From Hetaerina americana (taxonomy: Eukaryota; Arthropoda; Insecta; Odonata; Calopterygidae): a stretch of DNA of 64,000 nt. Under the pieces are notes generated by a model. It was not told the DNA's origin. It saw nothing but the letters and a program-made list of their open reading frames with translations, and made no database searches. The stretch lies in contig JAKTNV010000078.1 in the NCBI GenBank assembly GCA_022747635.1, forward strand, positions 62,001 to 126,000. Reading direction: 5' to 3'. Position numbers and translations under genes: made by a program. This document shows positions 38,799 to 50,606 of the stretch, piece by piece. The stretch's first letter is position 1, and each line of letters opens with the position of its first letter.

Positions 38799-41700
38799 GC
38801 GCATTAATATATATACAGACAAGCGCACACAGTTGCATTCATATCTATCTGAAAAGAAGTAGGGCGGTTGAAAGATGTACCAAAGAAAGGCGGGTGGAAT
38901 GTAGGACGGTGTATTGCGAGAACAGTCAGAAGGTTGAGCCGGAAACGAGCTGTCTACATCTCATGTTCTTCATTTAGAGGTAGAAAGAGTCCAAGAACTG
39001 CACCCCAATATACCAAGGAGTGGAGATATGTCTCTAGGGAAAAACATGATGACACATTACTTGTACTACGTTTTCATGACCCATGAAAAGTAGCTAAGAC
39101 ACGTATACTGAAAAATTAAAGCGATTGATTACGCCACGAATGGAATTGCTAGACTCAAACAATGCGAATACTTCGTGAACGGGTAACTTGCACCATTTCG
39201 TAGAGAAAACAAGGAAATTACATCATCAAGGGAGATCAGAGTGAATTAGAAATATCTTACTTTTAAACGTGATGTTAATTATAATTAGCTACGACCTCAC
39301 TAGAATTCGAGCCAGTTTTCTTTTTGGTTCCAGTTTTGTCTTTTTAAGACTCCCATTTAATTGAAATGGAATTCGAGTATTTTATCATTCTTTTGTTAGA
39401 CATATAATGTTTTTGGGATACCGAAGATATTTCAGACTTAATCACAAAGTAGGCACAAGACATTTCTAAATATATCACGTACTAAAACTTTTCCTCAAAG
39501 GAAGTCAATTTGGAGAGAATGAAGATATATTCACATTTTAAAAGAACCAGAAATTTTTTGCCAAGGGAATGAATGTTAAATTTATCTCTTGAACTTTTTC
39601 TTCACTAAAATTTTGGAAAAGTGAATTCATCTTCATGCGGAGAACCATGAGTCTTTAAAACATTCCGGAAAACTCAGTATTTCTCCAAAATCATGATAGA
39701 TCTAATCTGTCTTTGACAATCGAGACTTAATTCACTCGTTTCTTTAATATTTAAGTGTCAGTAGGAGTCATCGTACGGTTTTAAGAAAATTGAACATGAA
39801 TGATAGAGGAATAAATTTACTTGTATAAGCAGCCACAAACCTTGTCGCATGCGTTGAGGTTCATAATACGTGATTTTTACATGATTGAACATATAATTCC
39901 AACTCTCCGGCGTCTAAGGATGGATCATTAAGTTGGAGGTAAAAACAATCTACCAAGGTGCAAAAGGAAGCTACGTAAAACTTCAGAAAGCTATTGACAG
40001 ACTTGGAACGAGGATTCAGGTATTTAAAGGGACGAAACGGGATCCACCTAAGAATTAATTTCCCTCGCTTACGCTAAATGGGCACTGCCAGGATATCATA
40101 CTTCGGTTTATCCCAAAAATAAACTGGTGAAATGAAAAAGTAGAATTAATATAGTGTCTATTTTCTTTAGAGCGAAAGGATGAAATAAAGCGGAGAGGCC
40201 ATGTCATTTATGTCATTGCCTGATATATCGTTGATTATCGTGTATTCGCAAAAATGTTATCGTCATAAATACAACCCTGAAATATGAGTGAAAATATTTG
40301 AATTAATTTTTATTCACGGTTATTAATATTAATGAAAAACCTATACGAATTTTAAGGCTTAGTAGATTTTATATCAAGAGCTCTTTACGGTAAATTTTAA
40401 GTTTCGGAATTCCTATCGTAAATTTCTCTGCTTTGTTCATTAGATTTTAAGAACAGCTGCTTTCTTACCAAAATTTTTATGCCAGCTTTACAGGGGTATT
40501 TTGTGACTCTATAGAGTTATAGTTTATTGTGGTCGTAAAATTTCAGTACAGCCTACCTTGGCTCGTTCTCTCATGTTTCATTTCGATTTATTCCGAATCA
40601 TTTATTATTAGAGTCACACTTATTATTGCAGAGAGACCTCATCCGAATTTTATTGACTATCAATGCGACGTTTTTCCTACTTGTTTGAGATAATTTCTTA
40701 CATTTTCACTATTTAATATTGATATTCTTCGGGCGAACGCTAAGGCTTATGAAAAAAAAAGATTGATGATAAATATATTGCTGATGTTGAAACCGGAATT
40801 CGGTGTGAACACGTACCTTACGCTAGATAAAAGGGCAAGAACTATGGCAAAAGAAATATCTCCAGGAAAATTACTTTTTCGGAATAGTATAAATGTAAAA
40901 TCATTTGTTCATTCATATTTCAATTCATAACGGTGCCCTATTTACTCGCACGATACAGGGTGTGCATAATGAAGACGAAGATTTTTGTACTGATAATGAA
41001 TTAGTCTTATGTTCATGTAGACCTTGGACCATAACTTTAAGACAAGGAGAAATGGGCTACTAAAATTGTCCGTCGAATTTTCCTAATCAACCGACTGTGC
41101 CAAAAAATCACTTAAAATCTATATTACCGATCATCCTTCCTCCCGCTCCCTCGCCAAACATTTTTGGTTTCCAGTCTGGCTTCCCAATCAGTTAACAATT
41201 ACGTCTTGCTATTCTCTCCTACATTACAGTGAGACGACTTCCGCGCCAGAAAGTAACAATGGGTGCATTGGCGTTTTCTTTATCTGTCCAAGGGTTGACA
41301 GAAGGTAACATTTTTACCACCGACAGCGTGACGGGCCATCCCGGAACGTCCTGGCTCTCCCATGGTCGGTCGCTTCCGTGCTCTCGCACGCATTCCACTC
41401 CTACCTACTCCTCCCACTCTAACCCCATCTTCCTCACTCATCCCACCATCCTGAATCCTCCCAAGCCACCTCCAAAAGCCTGTCATCTCCTCCCCGAACC
41501 CCCATTAAGCCCCTCGAACCGGGAGAGAATGAGAGGGAAAAAAGTCACACCGAAAAAATATTTAAAAATTAGGAATTTGAAGTCTCGAAAGAAAAAAAAA
41601 TCTCAAGGAAATTTGTCTGGGAGGAATGAAAACGACTGAGCGAGGTGAAGAGGAGGAGAAAGAACAAGAAAAGGGGTTTGGAACTGAATGTGTGGGAAGA

Positions 41701-43519
41701 GAGAAATGCTGGGGATAGACGTGGGGGAAGGTTTCAAAAACAACTATCTACTCAGAAAAGGGAACACGTAATATGTCGTATTTTCTTCCACCGCTGATTC
41801 CCACGTGAGCGGGAAGGAATTTAGAGCAATAGAGCCGCCGATACTCAAAAAATGAAAAAGGGAGAAGGAGCGGCGAATGAGAGACATTTTAGGAGACGGT
41901 GCGGTATAGAGAAAGAGGGAAAGTTGAGGAAATATGTGTATTAAATAGAAATATAAAAGTGCAAATATTTGTGCAGAGAATTTTTCTCAATACAAATCTA
42001 GAAGAGGGAGGGAAATAGGTAATTAAAATTTTTTCAGTAGATAGCTGAAATTCTTATTACATATTTGCTGATATTTTATACCTTACTTTTGAGTAATAAC
42101 TGAAGCTAAAGTTCAATCACGGGTGATTTTCTTTCGCGCATAATTACGAGCTGCTAGACTTAAACGCGTTTTCATTTCTTCCACGGCAAATTTACATCAA
42201 ATAACAATCATCAATGTTTCTTTCTTCGGAAAAGTTTTTGTTTCATGCATGTACTCATAGCAGAGTAATTCAAATTATGTCTATGCATATGGGTTTAGGT
42301 GCTTAGCAGGCAAGAACAAAACGAGTAAAGGATATTTTGGCATAATTCAATTATAGATACATTTTAATTTTCTCAGTGGTGTAACAGGAATATGATTATC
42401 AATTGTAACATTTATTTCCGTGAGTAAATGATATTTGATTTGAAGAGTAATATCTTAAAATATGCTTTTAGATCATGTATGATATTATTAATTGACATAA
42501 TTGAAAACTAATTGAACGTTTTGTGCGGATAAAAATCTTAAAATGAAAGTGATTAGTGGAAGCATTTTCTAAACATAATACAGGTAAGTATACAATAATA
42601 TTATTATGCTCGCACATCAATAATATAGCTTCCATTGTCATGCCAAAGTTTTAGTTCAATAAAACTGGACTTGAAATTATCTTCGCCGTCCAGTAAAAAA
42701 AAGAGAAAATTGCAAATAACTAACCACTGGTATTAATTCACATTAAAAAATAGGCTTACTTTTTACTTGAAAAATTTCATTTCGTTAAAAATTGAAAAGA
42801 GTAAAAATCATAAACGAATACACCCGAAAGTAGAAAACTACTTGCAAACTATTTTATGACATTAAATTAATCGTGTAAACGCAATTGACACGCTTTATTC
42901 AGTTTTCCTTACTTTCCTCGGCAATGGTAGACAAAAAACTCGTAAACTAATATCTAATTATATGTCTAAGTTACGAACAGCATACACTCATTTCAGGATA
43001 GGCGGGATGATCAAATGTCGAAATTTATTTCATTAAACCTAAATGTACCTCCATCACTCTCATACAACCAAAAGTCGCAGACTTGACTTCGTGGCTATTT
43101 CATTTCAATCATGCGGCATGATATAGCTTGAAAAGTATAGAGCTGAGTGGAATATTCGCACCAAGTACTTAATTTCTCTTAGTTTACCACTTTCTCGATG
43201 CATTCTCCAAGCATCTTTAGATTTTTCGATGGACTAAATATGAATTGTTATGCCATAAATGACGCTAAACAGTAAATCATGGATCAGAGTAAGAATCTTC
43301 TGCATACATTCTCCAAATTCGCATCTCTTTTCGAATGACCTTGCATGCAACGAAATAAAATTGCTCCATCCAGAGGGGCGCTAAAGGATACGGACCGATG
43401 GTGTGGGGAGGAAATAAGTACGCTCCCGTTGCTATCTAAAGTCGAGCTCTCACCGTTGGAAGCTAACATCCTAATTATGTCGACATTTCTCTCACCGAAA
43501 GGAGGCAATAATACGAACG
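38796..43519. other. Long non-coding stretch, no gene recognised
   Basis: AT-rich except 41220-41560, where a GC-richer region carries a 136-codon plus-strand frame (41229-41639) with a His/Thr/Pro/Ser-rich centre and a Lys/Arg-rich end. No domain is recognisable, and its composition follows the local C-rich then A-rich sequence, so I do not call a gene. Confidence 0.45.
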
Positions 43520-44005
43520 ATAAGTGAGGATGCGTGAGAATGGGAGAAGGTATGAAAAAAGTCGGGCGGGACGAATACAAGAGCGGATGAGGGTGGGATG
43601 CTGGAAGAGAGCGAGAGGACCTGCGAGATTAAATGTAGGGAACCAAAAAAAAATAGAGCAGGAGAAGAGAGCGAGGGAGAGAGAGGGGAGGGAGGCGGAA
43701 AAAATTATGCCTTTAGGTAATCGAGGAGAGGGATTTGGTGTGGGGCGAGAGGGGGCGAAGTGAAGGCTAGGGAGGAATATGTGCCAGAAATGAGGGAAGG
43801 TGGGGATATAAAGAGAGAGGCGGTAGGATGCCTTCTGGTTACGGAACGAAGAAGCGAGAGAGGGGGAGACCAAGAGAATTACGAAACATCTCCCGAGGCT
43901 ATTTTGGACGTGAGCAGAACAGCACACATGCACTGCAACGCATACGTGACGCGCGCGCCCCTAAGCTACGCACTCAAACAGGTGGTGGGTCTCGCTGTGG
44001 TTTGA
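43520..44005. other. Purine-rich patch
   Basis: The plus strand at about 43520-43900 is strongly G and A rich. Overlapping frames on both strands (a 152-codon minus frame at 43475-43933; plus frames at 43524-43763 and 43760-44005) are rich in the residues expected from this skew and have no motif. Likely non-coding, possibly a degenerate simple repeat. Confidence 0.45.
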
Positions 44006-44589
44006 TTTATTGAGAGGCGGTCTTTATTATTGGATGGATGCAAACACCTCAATGAGTGACCCATAGCTCTTTCCTCAGCTGCAGTGGAGAGAGGACGCAG
44101 ATCCTCACAAACCGGGAAGATTCATTAGCGTTACGTTGAACCAAGCAGATAGTTCGTGCTGATAAATTTTCGTGTAAAACAGAAATATATTTTAGAGTAT
44201 GTAGAAACAAGAATAGACTCGTATAATTGCAATCGTAATGTTACGATGGAAGAGCTGGCTCGCCTTCTCTCTCCATTCTAATCTGTTCTCTGATACACTA
44301 TTTGGCTGTTTATCCTATTCTTAATGACTGCCATAGCTATAGCTTATGATCATTGCTCTGCATATTTCATTTTTGTCAAGTCTTCTAAGCTTTATGACCA
44401 AGAAGAATTATTTTTAAGGAGCGTTTTTGTAAATATTTTCTTCCACTCTAGAGGAAATTAAATGTTGCCAACATTGACTCCATGGAACTTCTACCTATCC
44501 ATCAATATATTAAACTTGTTTGCATGGGCTATCTGATTCGAAGGAATAATCAAAATTTATTCTCTAATTAATGCATTTTGGTCAGATAT

Positions 44590-44660
44590 TAGATGGTTTG
44601 ATTGCCTAGTCGGTGAGCATTCAATCCGAAGCTTCCCGGGTTAAATCAAGGTAACTTTAG
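44590..44660 (+). repeat. Possible tRNA-derived SINE head
   Basis: TTGCCTAGTCGG at 44602-44613 fits the RNA polymerase III A-box consensus well. CCCGGGTTAAATCA at 44635-44648 resembles a damaged B box (GGTTCRANTCC). The spacing, and the short GCATTC/GAAGC pairing between them, resemble an anticodon arm. A full cloverleaf does not form and the tail of the element is not identifiable, so this is at best an old SINE fragment. Confidence 0.33.
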
Positions 44661-45208
44661 TTGAACGTTTTTTGGGATAAAATATCTTCCCGAAAAATCT
44701 TTAGGGGTGTAAATGAAAGGACTGGCCTTAGTATAAATGTATCAAATTCACAAGCCATGCTATGGTTATGTGGAAATACAGTTTCATTGCCCTTTATACT
44801 TCTTACCTTACCTTTATGTTCTTACCTTATTATCTTATCTTCAGATTTTAGTGTTTCGAGAGATCTATTAAAATCAGGCATAATATGTACGTAAACTACT
44901 TGCTTTACTCAGCAACCAAATTTACCATGTTTAAAAAAATATTTACACTTTATAGTTAAGACAGTATTTTTCTAGGGGTAAATACATGGCTGTACCGGAT
45001 AAAAAAAATATTCTGAACATTCTAAATACGTAAAGTATTCTACGAAAACAAAAAACCCAGTTTGAGTTTAAGTATGGTTGACGGTTTTAACTCAAAATAG
45101 AATCATAGCAATTGTAGATATGCGTACACTATGCATTGAAGCCTCGACCTATTGAATAAATTATATTTATTTCAGGGTGCTAAATGTATTAGCTCGTTTA
45201 TGAAACTT
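44661..45208. other. Non-coding DNA
   Basis: AT-rich, possibly including the body of the SINE-like repeat. No frame of interest beyond a 77-codon one without motif. Confidence 0.45.
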
Positions 45209-46190
45209 CTAAAGAGGATATGTACCTACCGGAGGAAATACCTTAATTGAGGGGGTGTTGCTAGGTGCTGTTAGGTGGCTAGCGTTGGGAGCGACTGAAG
45301 TAAGGGATAATGAGAACGATCTTAACTGGGAAGAAATTATGGGAAACATAAGAAAGAATGAGGAGGTTGGAGAGAGCTTAGAGCGAGGGAACCGCCTATA
45401 AACAATTTTTCGCGGCGAGTGGATGGGTAGGCGGAAAGAAGGAGCTAGTAAAGTGAAGAGGACTACAGAGTGAGAAGTTGGGAATTCGTGGGAAGCGATG
45501 TATGGAAGTGCCGGCAAAGAGGGAGGGAAGGAAGAATAGATTAAGGGGGACATTGAAGAAGATTCGAACATAATAGTGCCCTTGCGACGAGTATGAAAGG
45601 AACATGATAAATTTGGACCGGCGGAGTGAAGACATCTTTTGAGAGCTTGTATTCGAGGGACTGTGATTGGCTGTCGGCTGCCGCGGGAAAGAAAGGGGCG
45701 TCGCTTTTTTTTCTCATTCTTTTCGCCCACTTTGCCTGCGGTATAGGAATTCTGAGTCGAGAATGTGTCCGGGAAGGAATGGTGAGATTTGACGCTCTCA
45801 GAAGCTAAGAGATGAGGAGGGTGCATTAATGAAGACCATTTGGACTCACTCTCTCCGTCCACCATTCCTTGAATCGCGCCTCCGTTTCCTTTATTCGTGG
45901 AGATGAGTAGGATCTTAAAGTGAGAATTAATCATAGCATGGAAGAGCGGGAGACGTGGACAGAGGAGCGAGCGAAATCTCAAATAGAGAATAGCACGTTT
46001 GGAAATAATGGGACAATGCGCGCACGTGAAAAAATAAACGACAACAGTGTACATTCTTATGGAATGTATCCAAGAAGGACCCAAATCAAAAGAGTAATAA
46101 GAGCACGGGCTGAGCGCAAGCGAAAGAAAATAAAGGATACTAAGGAACCGGTGGAACTCTCAGTTATCTGGACGAATCAAGGGAGAACAT
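45209..46190. other. Purine-rich patch with a long minus-strand frame
   Basis: This stretch is G and A rich on the plus strand. The minus strand has the longest open frame of the window, 291 codons at 45209-46084, with a Ser/Pro/Phe/Leu-rich composition that the base skew predicts. I see no domain or signal peptide, and no convincing start context. A plus-strand 90-codon frame (45920-46192) is Arg/Lys/Glu-rich for the same reason. Because stop codons are rare in purine-depleted frames, I regard this as a chance frame. A lineage-specific or fast-evolving exon cannot be excluded. Confidence 0.35.
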
Positions 46191-48484
46191 GATGGAATTA
46201 TTCACTGCTACATTAAACTGTTACTGACTAACATAATACGAACCAAACGAGTGAAACTTCAGTGACACCAGTTTTATTTGACTCAATGCTATTTATTAAG
46301 TTGCTAATGCGTCCGTATGCTCAAGAAATATGAAATTAGAAATCCATAACGATTTAGCCACTTCCATTCAATTGCGAATAATTTGAGTGTTCAGACTCGT
46401 GAGCTGTCTTAAACGACCATGCTTAGAAATATCACTCGCGCATTGGACAATGAATTCATTTTTATGAAATCAATATTTTAAGGAAAAAATTCAAAATTAT
46501 AAGTGGGCTCATAATAGAGTGTGAACTATTGTCTTTGGCCATACAGAAAATTCAGACAATAGTTGAAACAGTCTTCTAAGAAAAATTTTATTATATCATC
46601 CTGCCAGCGGCTTTCCAGAATGAAAGTCTATTTCTTGCATATTAGCTTTTCCAACAATGGTTTTCTAGTAAAAATACTCGCTAAAAACGGATTTTTTCAA
46701 TTAAAGTAAGTCTTTTCGGCTTACCCATACATATCTCAAAATCTCTCTTTTTACAAGGGTGGCGTGCATTCTGTGTACTACCGACCACTTTCCAAGACGC
46801 TAATCACCTTAGTCGCCGAAGCATATTTGAGAATAATATATAAAATAGTGGTTATCATTCGCTCTCCTGCCTTCAAAGAGCTGCTAAGTAACGTAGTTGG
46901 AATATTGCTACTACATAAGTGTTGTCTCCGTCCGAAACATGTACTGACAAACCTCCCAGATATGTACGTTCTCGTATAAAGATTCATCGTTTAAAGCTTT
47001 CTCATGCCTGAATTTTTATATTCCTCCCTTTAAAATTAAAAAAAAAAATATAATGGAAATAGTTTCAAATTGGTCCAGTTTTTTTCTCTGTTGACCGCCA
47101 ACATCGCCACCTTGAAAGACAATGTCATTTGGTGACTGAGCGATCCTGCTGAATTTCAATTTCTGTTAGAGGTTAGGGTGTTTGGTCAAGGTTTACATAC
47201 GTTTACATTTTATCTCGTTTATGTGCGATGTGAGGCGCATAATAAATAATTTTTAGCCCTGGTGAAGTCGGGAAGCGGTGTTTCAAACCCTGTACATCAT
47301 GGGAGATGGGAACTGAAGACTATTGAGTCACTTTTGTAAAGAAAAACTTTAGATTGAGCGCGAATGATATATAGAAATAAAAATATCTGAAACAAACGTA
47401 AAATAATACATAAGTTTTAAATTAAATAACCAGAATAATATTTTTTTTAATGAGCCTGTTATTACCAACTATATGTCCTTCCTCATGAGTAAAGTTGTAT
47501 GTAAAAACTTTTCATTTTTCTGTTTTCAGGAATTGCGTAATTTTTCCTGGTACAATTACATAATATCTCAAAGAAATGTACATTTGAGAAATTATCATCT
47601 CTTAATTTTTCATGGATAAACGTTTGGGCTTAAGTGATGTTACTGGGCATGTTGAGGATTTCGAGCAAGTTTGAATGAAGATAGTATTACTTCTTTGTTT
47701 CAAAGTTCACTGCTGGAGTCATTGCGAAATTCAATAAATAATGAAAAATTGTTAATTCTCGCTTGAAAATAAGATCCATTGAGATGAGGGAAAAACGAGA
47801 AAACTCTGAGAAACTGACCGCTTGAATATAAAATTGTGGAACTCAAAAAGTTTTGTGTATTATTGCTAATCATGAAGTTCCATAAAATTGTGCGTGGTAC
47901 CATTAGGAGATCCCATTAATTTATAAATTCTCTTTCGTTATTAAAATTTTAAAACATATCAAGTCTAGTCCGAACAAAATAAGTAAATAAATGAGTCACG
48001 GGAAAAAATCACTTTTGGAGTTCATTGGTATATGAACTTAAAGATTTCAGATCGTTAACCAACAGAAAAAATTTCATAAATTAAGCTAATGCCTCATACA
48101 GGTACACCATTATTTTCCTAATATTGAATGCATTTTAGTAGCATGAATTCAAAATCCAAATATTATTCGTCAATCGAGCGACAGCTGTAGAAAGAATGCA
48201 ATGATAATAAACATATTTGTTAATTTTTTGTAATTTCGGTCAGTATTTTTTATACACCAATTTTGAACCCCTAAAAATATAACATACTATGCAGTATGAG
48301 CAATTTCTGCACATTGTACAAAAAGTTTTTTTTCATGAAAACGCTATGTTTATATTAATATTGGTATTCTGCCGCCTAGAGTAGATTTTGGAAGGACACA
48401 TCATACAGTGATACATTTCTTCGCCACTGCTTACGAAGTAAAACCTGGAATCTGACACTTCGATAAATCAACACATTCCGCATA
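46191..48484. other. Non-coding DNA, no gene recognised
   Basis: AT-rich with short frames only. There is an A-run at 47037-47048. Confidence 0.5.
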
Positions 48485-49145
48485 CTTCCTTCCTCCCTTC
48501 CTTCCGGCCAGCATGCCTAGTCCTACTTCTTCACTGCTTGTTTAACTTTCTCCCCTCAATCACTGTGTTCAATATCCCATTGCCAATCAAAATGCTCGGC
48601 ATCCACTTTTCCTGCCTCCTTTGGACATCTGCCAACAATACCACCTCCTCCTCCACCATTATCTCCACTTTCTAGTTGGTTTTTCTTTCTTCACATTTCA
48701 TCTTCTCCATCCTTCTCCAAATCCACATTTCAAAAGCCTCCAATCTACGCCTATCGTCAAGCTTCAATAACTATGTATCCACGCCGTAAAAAACCATGTT
48801 CCATATCAAGATTTTAACGAATCTTTCATAAAATCTTTGTTAACCGTCCCTGTCATTAATCCCTCCTCCGTGTGAAAGTTACCTGGTCCAACGAAATTCT
48901 TTTTCTTTTATCCTTAATACTTTGATCATTTTCGTTCTAAAAACTTCTGAGTTAGGTAAACTGTTTAACCTGCTCTGGTAAATCACCTCATTGATTTTAA
49001 CACAAGTATTTCTTGTTTTTAACTTAGCTTTCGTCCTTCTCGGGTACCATATAATCTTTGCTTTGTTTATGCTGATACTCATCTCATACCTTACGCAGTG
49101 ATTTTCCAATGCGCTCAGGAATGCTTACAACCCCTTGGCTGACTG
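48485..49145 (-). pseudogene. Decayed reverse transcriptase, C-terminal half
   Basis: The minus strand encodes the C-terminal part of the LINE protein in nearly continuous order. AFLSALENHC (related copies have a similar thumb region) and SINKAKIIWYPRRTKAKL lie near 49035-49125. A block equivalent to LIWSVVLYGSETW, here LIWNMVFYGVDT, lies near 48780-48820. RLEAFEMWIWRRMEKM is intact near 48748-48700. After one stop, VEEEVVLLADVQRRQEKW and NGILNTVIEGRKLNKQ follow, ending with a basic RSRTRHA tail near 48500. A few frameshifts and stops disable it. Because the other copies supply the earlier domains, the four fragments together cover most of one reverse transcriptase. The 76-codon open frame at 48879-49109 is part of it. 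Confidence 0.78.
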
Positions 49146-50039
49146 CCAGGCTAAAGCTTACTACACTAAATTTAACTTGTATAGAGTAAATTTATCATCG
49201 TTCTAGGTTTTTATTTTTAATCCTGAACTGGTGAATTCCGAGTTTTGGGCTGCTATCCGGGTGCGTAGTATTTCGTAAAGGCTGTAGCTATGAAATTGCT
49301 GGCGCCAGTAGAACGCCCCACAGAATAACTTTTTCTTTCGTAATAGATGAATTACATATGAAAAAGTATTTTCTAAAATATATCCAATTTTTGGCCTTTT
49401 ATATAATCATTACGCCTACGTTCCGTTGACGCAGTTGAATTTGAAAACATTTTCTTAGTGATGCATAGGAGTAAATAATTCATATTATTTGTAATTTTAT
49501 AATGATTAAGAATCAATTCATAAATCAAGAAACACTAGGTATGCAACCTCTTAAAAGTAACAACTTCTTTCTGTTAACATGTGCGCGTGGAAAAAAAATG
49601 CATTTCAGCTAGAATTTAATATTTGGACGCATTATTTTAAGTTTTATTATTTAAAACTTCATAAGAAATGTGAAAAAATATGAAATAATACAGGAAGAAT
49701 CAGGAAAACTTAGTGACACATAATTTTTCACACAATGTAGCTAATGGACGATCAATACTCTTCTTTTCGCAATCCTCCCAAACACTCGTCAATGAACTCA
49801 ATTTATCCCAGAATTGCGGAATTCTTACGGTTCGTAGTACCATTATATGAGTTATTTTAGGGGAAAGCTCGTTAATTTTCCACGACTCTTTTTTTCCTCT
49901 CATGTTTTCATCTATACCGTCACGAAATCGTCGTGAATCCCATGAAATTGATTCAGATGGGAGCGGCAGCAGTAGGAGTAGGAGGAGGAAGGCAAGCGGG
50001 CAGGCGGGACATTTCATTCCGACACGGCCTTACATGCGA
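49146..50039. other. Non-coding DNA, no gene recognised
   Basis: AT-rich to about 49900. A 105-codon minus-strand frame (49700-50017) begins with a Leu-rich stretch that looks like a signal sequence (FLLLLLLLPLP) but arises from a GGAGGAGTAGGA-type purine run; no further motif. Confidence 0.4.
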
Positions 50040-50500
50040 ACACAAAAGAAGCGGAGGGATCCCGAGGGACGCGCCTTAGGCGGCAGGCGAAAGGCTGGGA
50101 ATTGGGTGTGTGGGTGAATGGGTGAAAGGTGGTGCGGCCCACCAACACACGCGCGCTCACGAGCGCACAGAATCCGCCCAAAATGGTCCGCCTGCGCTCG
50201 TTCTCCTCTCGTGACTCCGGGGGTGGGTGAGTCCCGCGATGATTCGAAGGAATTCGGAGGGAGAGCTGGCACGAGGACCGACCGATTCCCCCGAAGAAAA
50301 ACAACGCAGAGACATAACATAAAAAGAGATAGAGAGCGACCGACAAGAGGTGGGGCACCGGCCTTTTGGAGGACTAGAATTAAAAACGGGTGGGTCCGGA
50401 CTTTTCCCACGCAAGGCATGAAGCTGGGAGTGAGGAAAGGGTTGAGAATATGAAAAAGACGGATTGTCGTGCCGCCCGGGGTGGATTCCTGCTTGCCGAA
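50040..50500. other. GC-rich patch, possible CpG island
   Basis: Rich in G+C and CpG, with overlapping frames on both strands (171 codons at 50030-50545 minus, 149 at 50157-50606 minus, 111 at 50118-50453 plus). That all three are open over the same bases argues that composition, not coding, keeps them open. GGGTGAGT near 50225 resembles a splice donor. Promoter, exon or repeat are all possible. Confidence 0.3.
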
Positions 50501-50606
50501 AATGTGAGCAATGACATTGTTTATTGAGTGACCACATTGTATCATTCTCTGAGAAAAAAACGATCACTCTCTTCGAGTTCTCTCTTTGTTGCGTCGAAAA
50601 TTTCAC

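Noticed and set aside
38427..38807. Tyr-Ile repeat proteins on both strands
   Set aside because: They are translations of the (TA)n arrays, as are those near 55.1-55.6 and 57.4 kb.
40785..40805. Another hammerhead-like core (CTGATG then GAAACCGG)
   Set aside because: There is no room for a helix II between the two blocks, so the resemblance is accidental.
40950..41110. Transposon end suggested by ACAGGGTGTGCATAATGAA
   Set aside because: No matching inverted end or target duplication was found in the neighbourhood.
45209..46084. 291-codon minus-strand frame as a real gene
   Set aside because: Its Ser/Pro/Phe/Leu bias follows from the purine-rich plus strand, which lowers stop-codon frequency; no domain, signal peptide or start context supports it.
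47260..47300. Hammerhead-like core near CTGGTGAAG and AAACC
   Set aside because: The intervening bases do not form a hairpin closing on GAAA, and the CTGATGA box has diverged.
49700..50017. Secreted protein starting with a Leu-rich signal-like segment
   Set aside because: The Leu run comes from a GGAGGAGTAGGA purine tract on the other strand, and the rest of the frame has no motif.
50030..50606. Overlapping 171-, 149- and 111-codon frames as genes
   Set aside because: Three frames on both strands are open over the same GC-rich bases, which points to base composition rather than coding; none has a recognisable domain.
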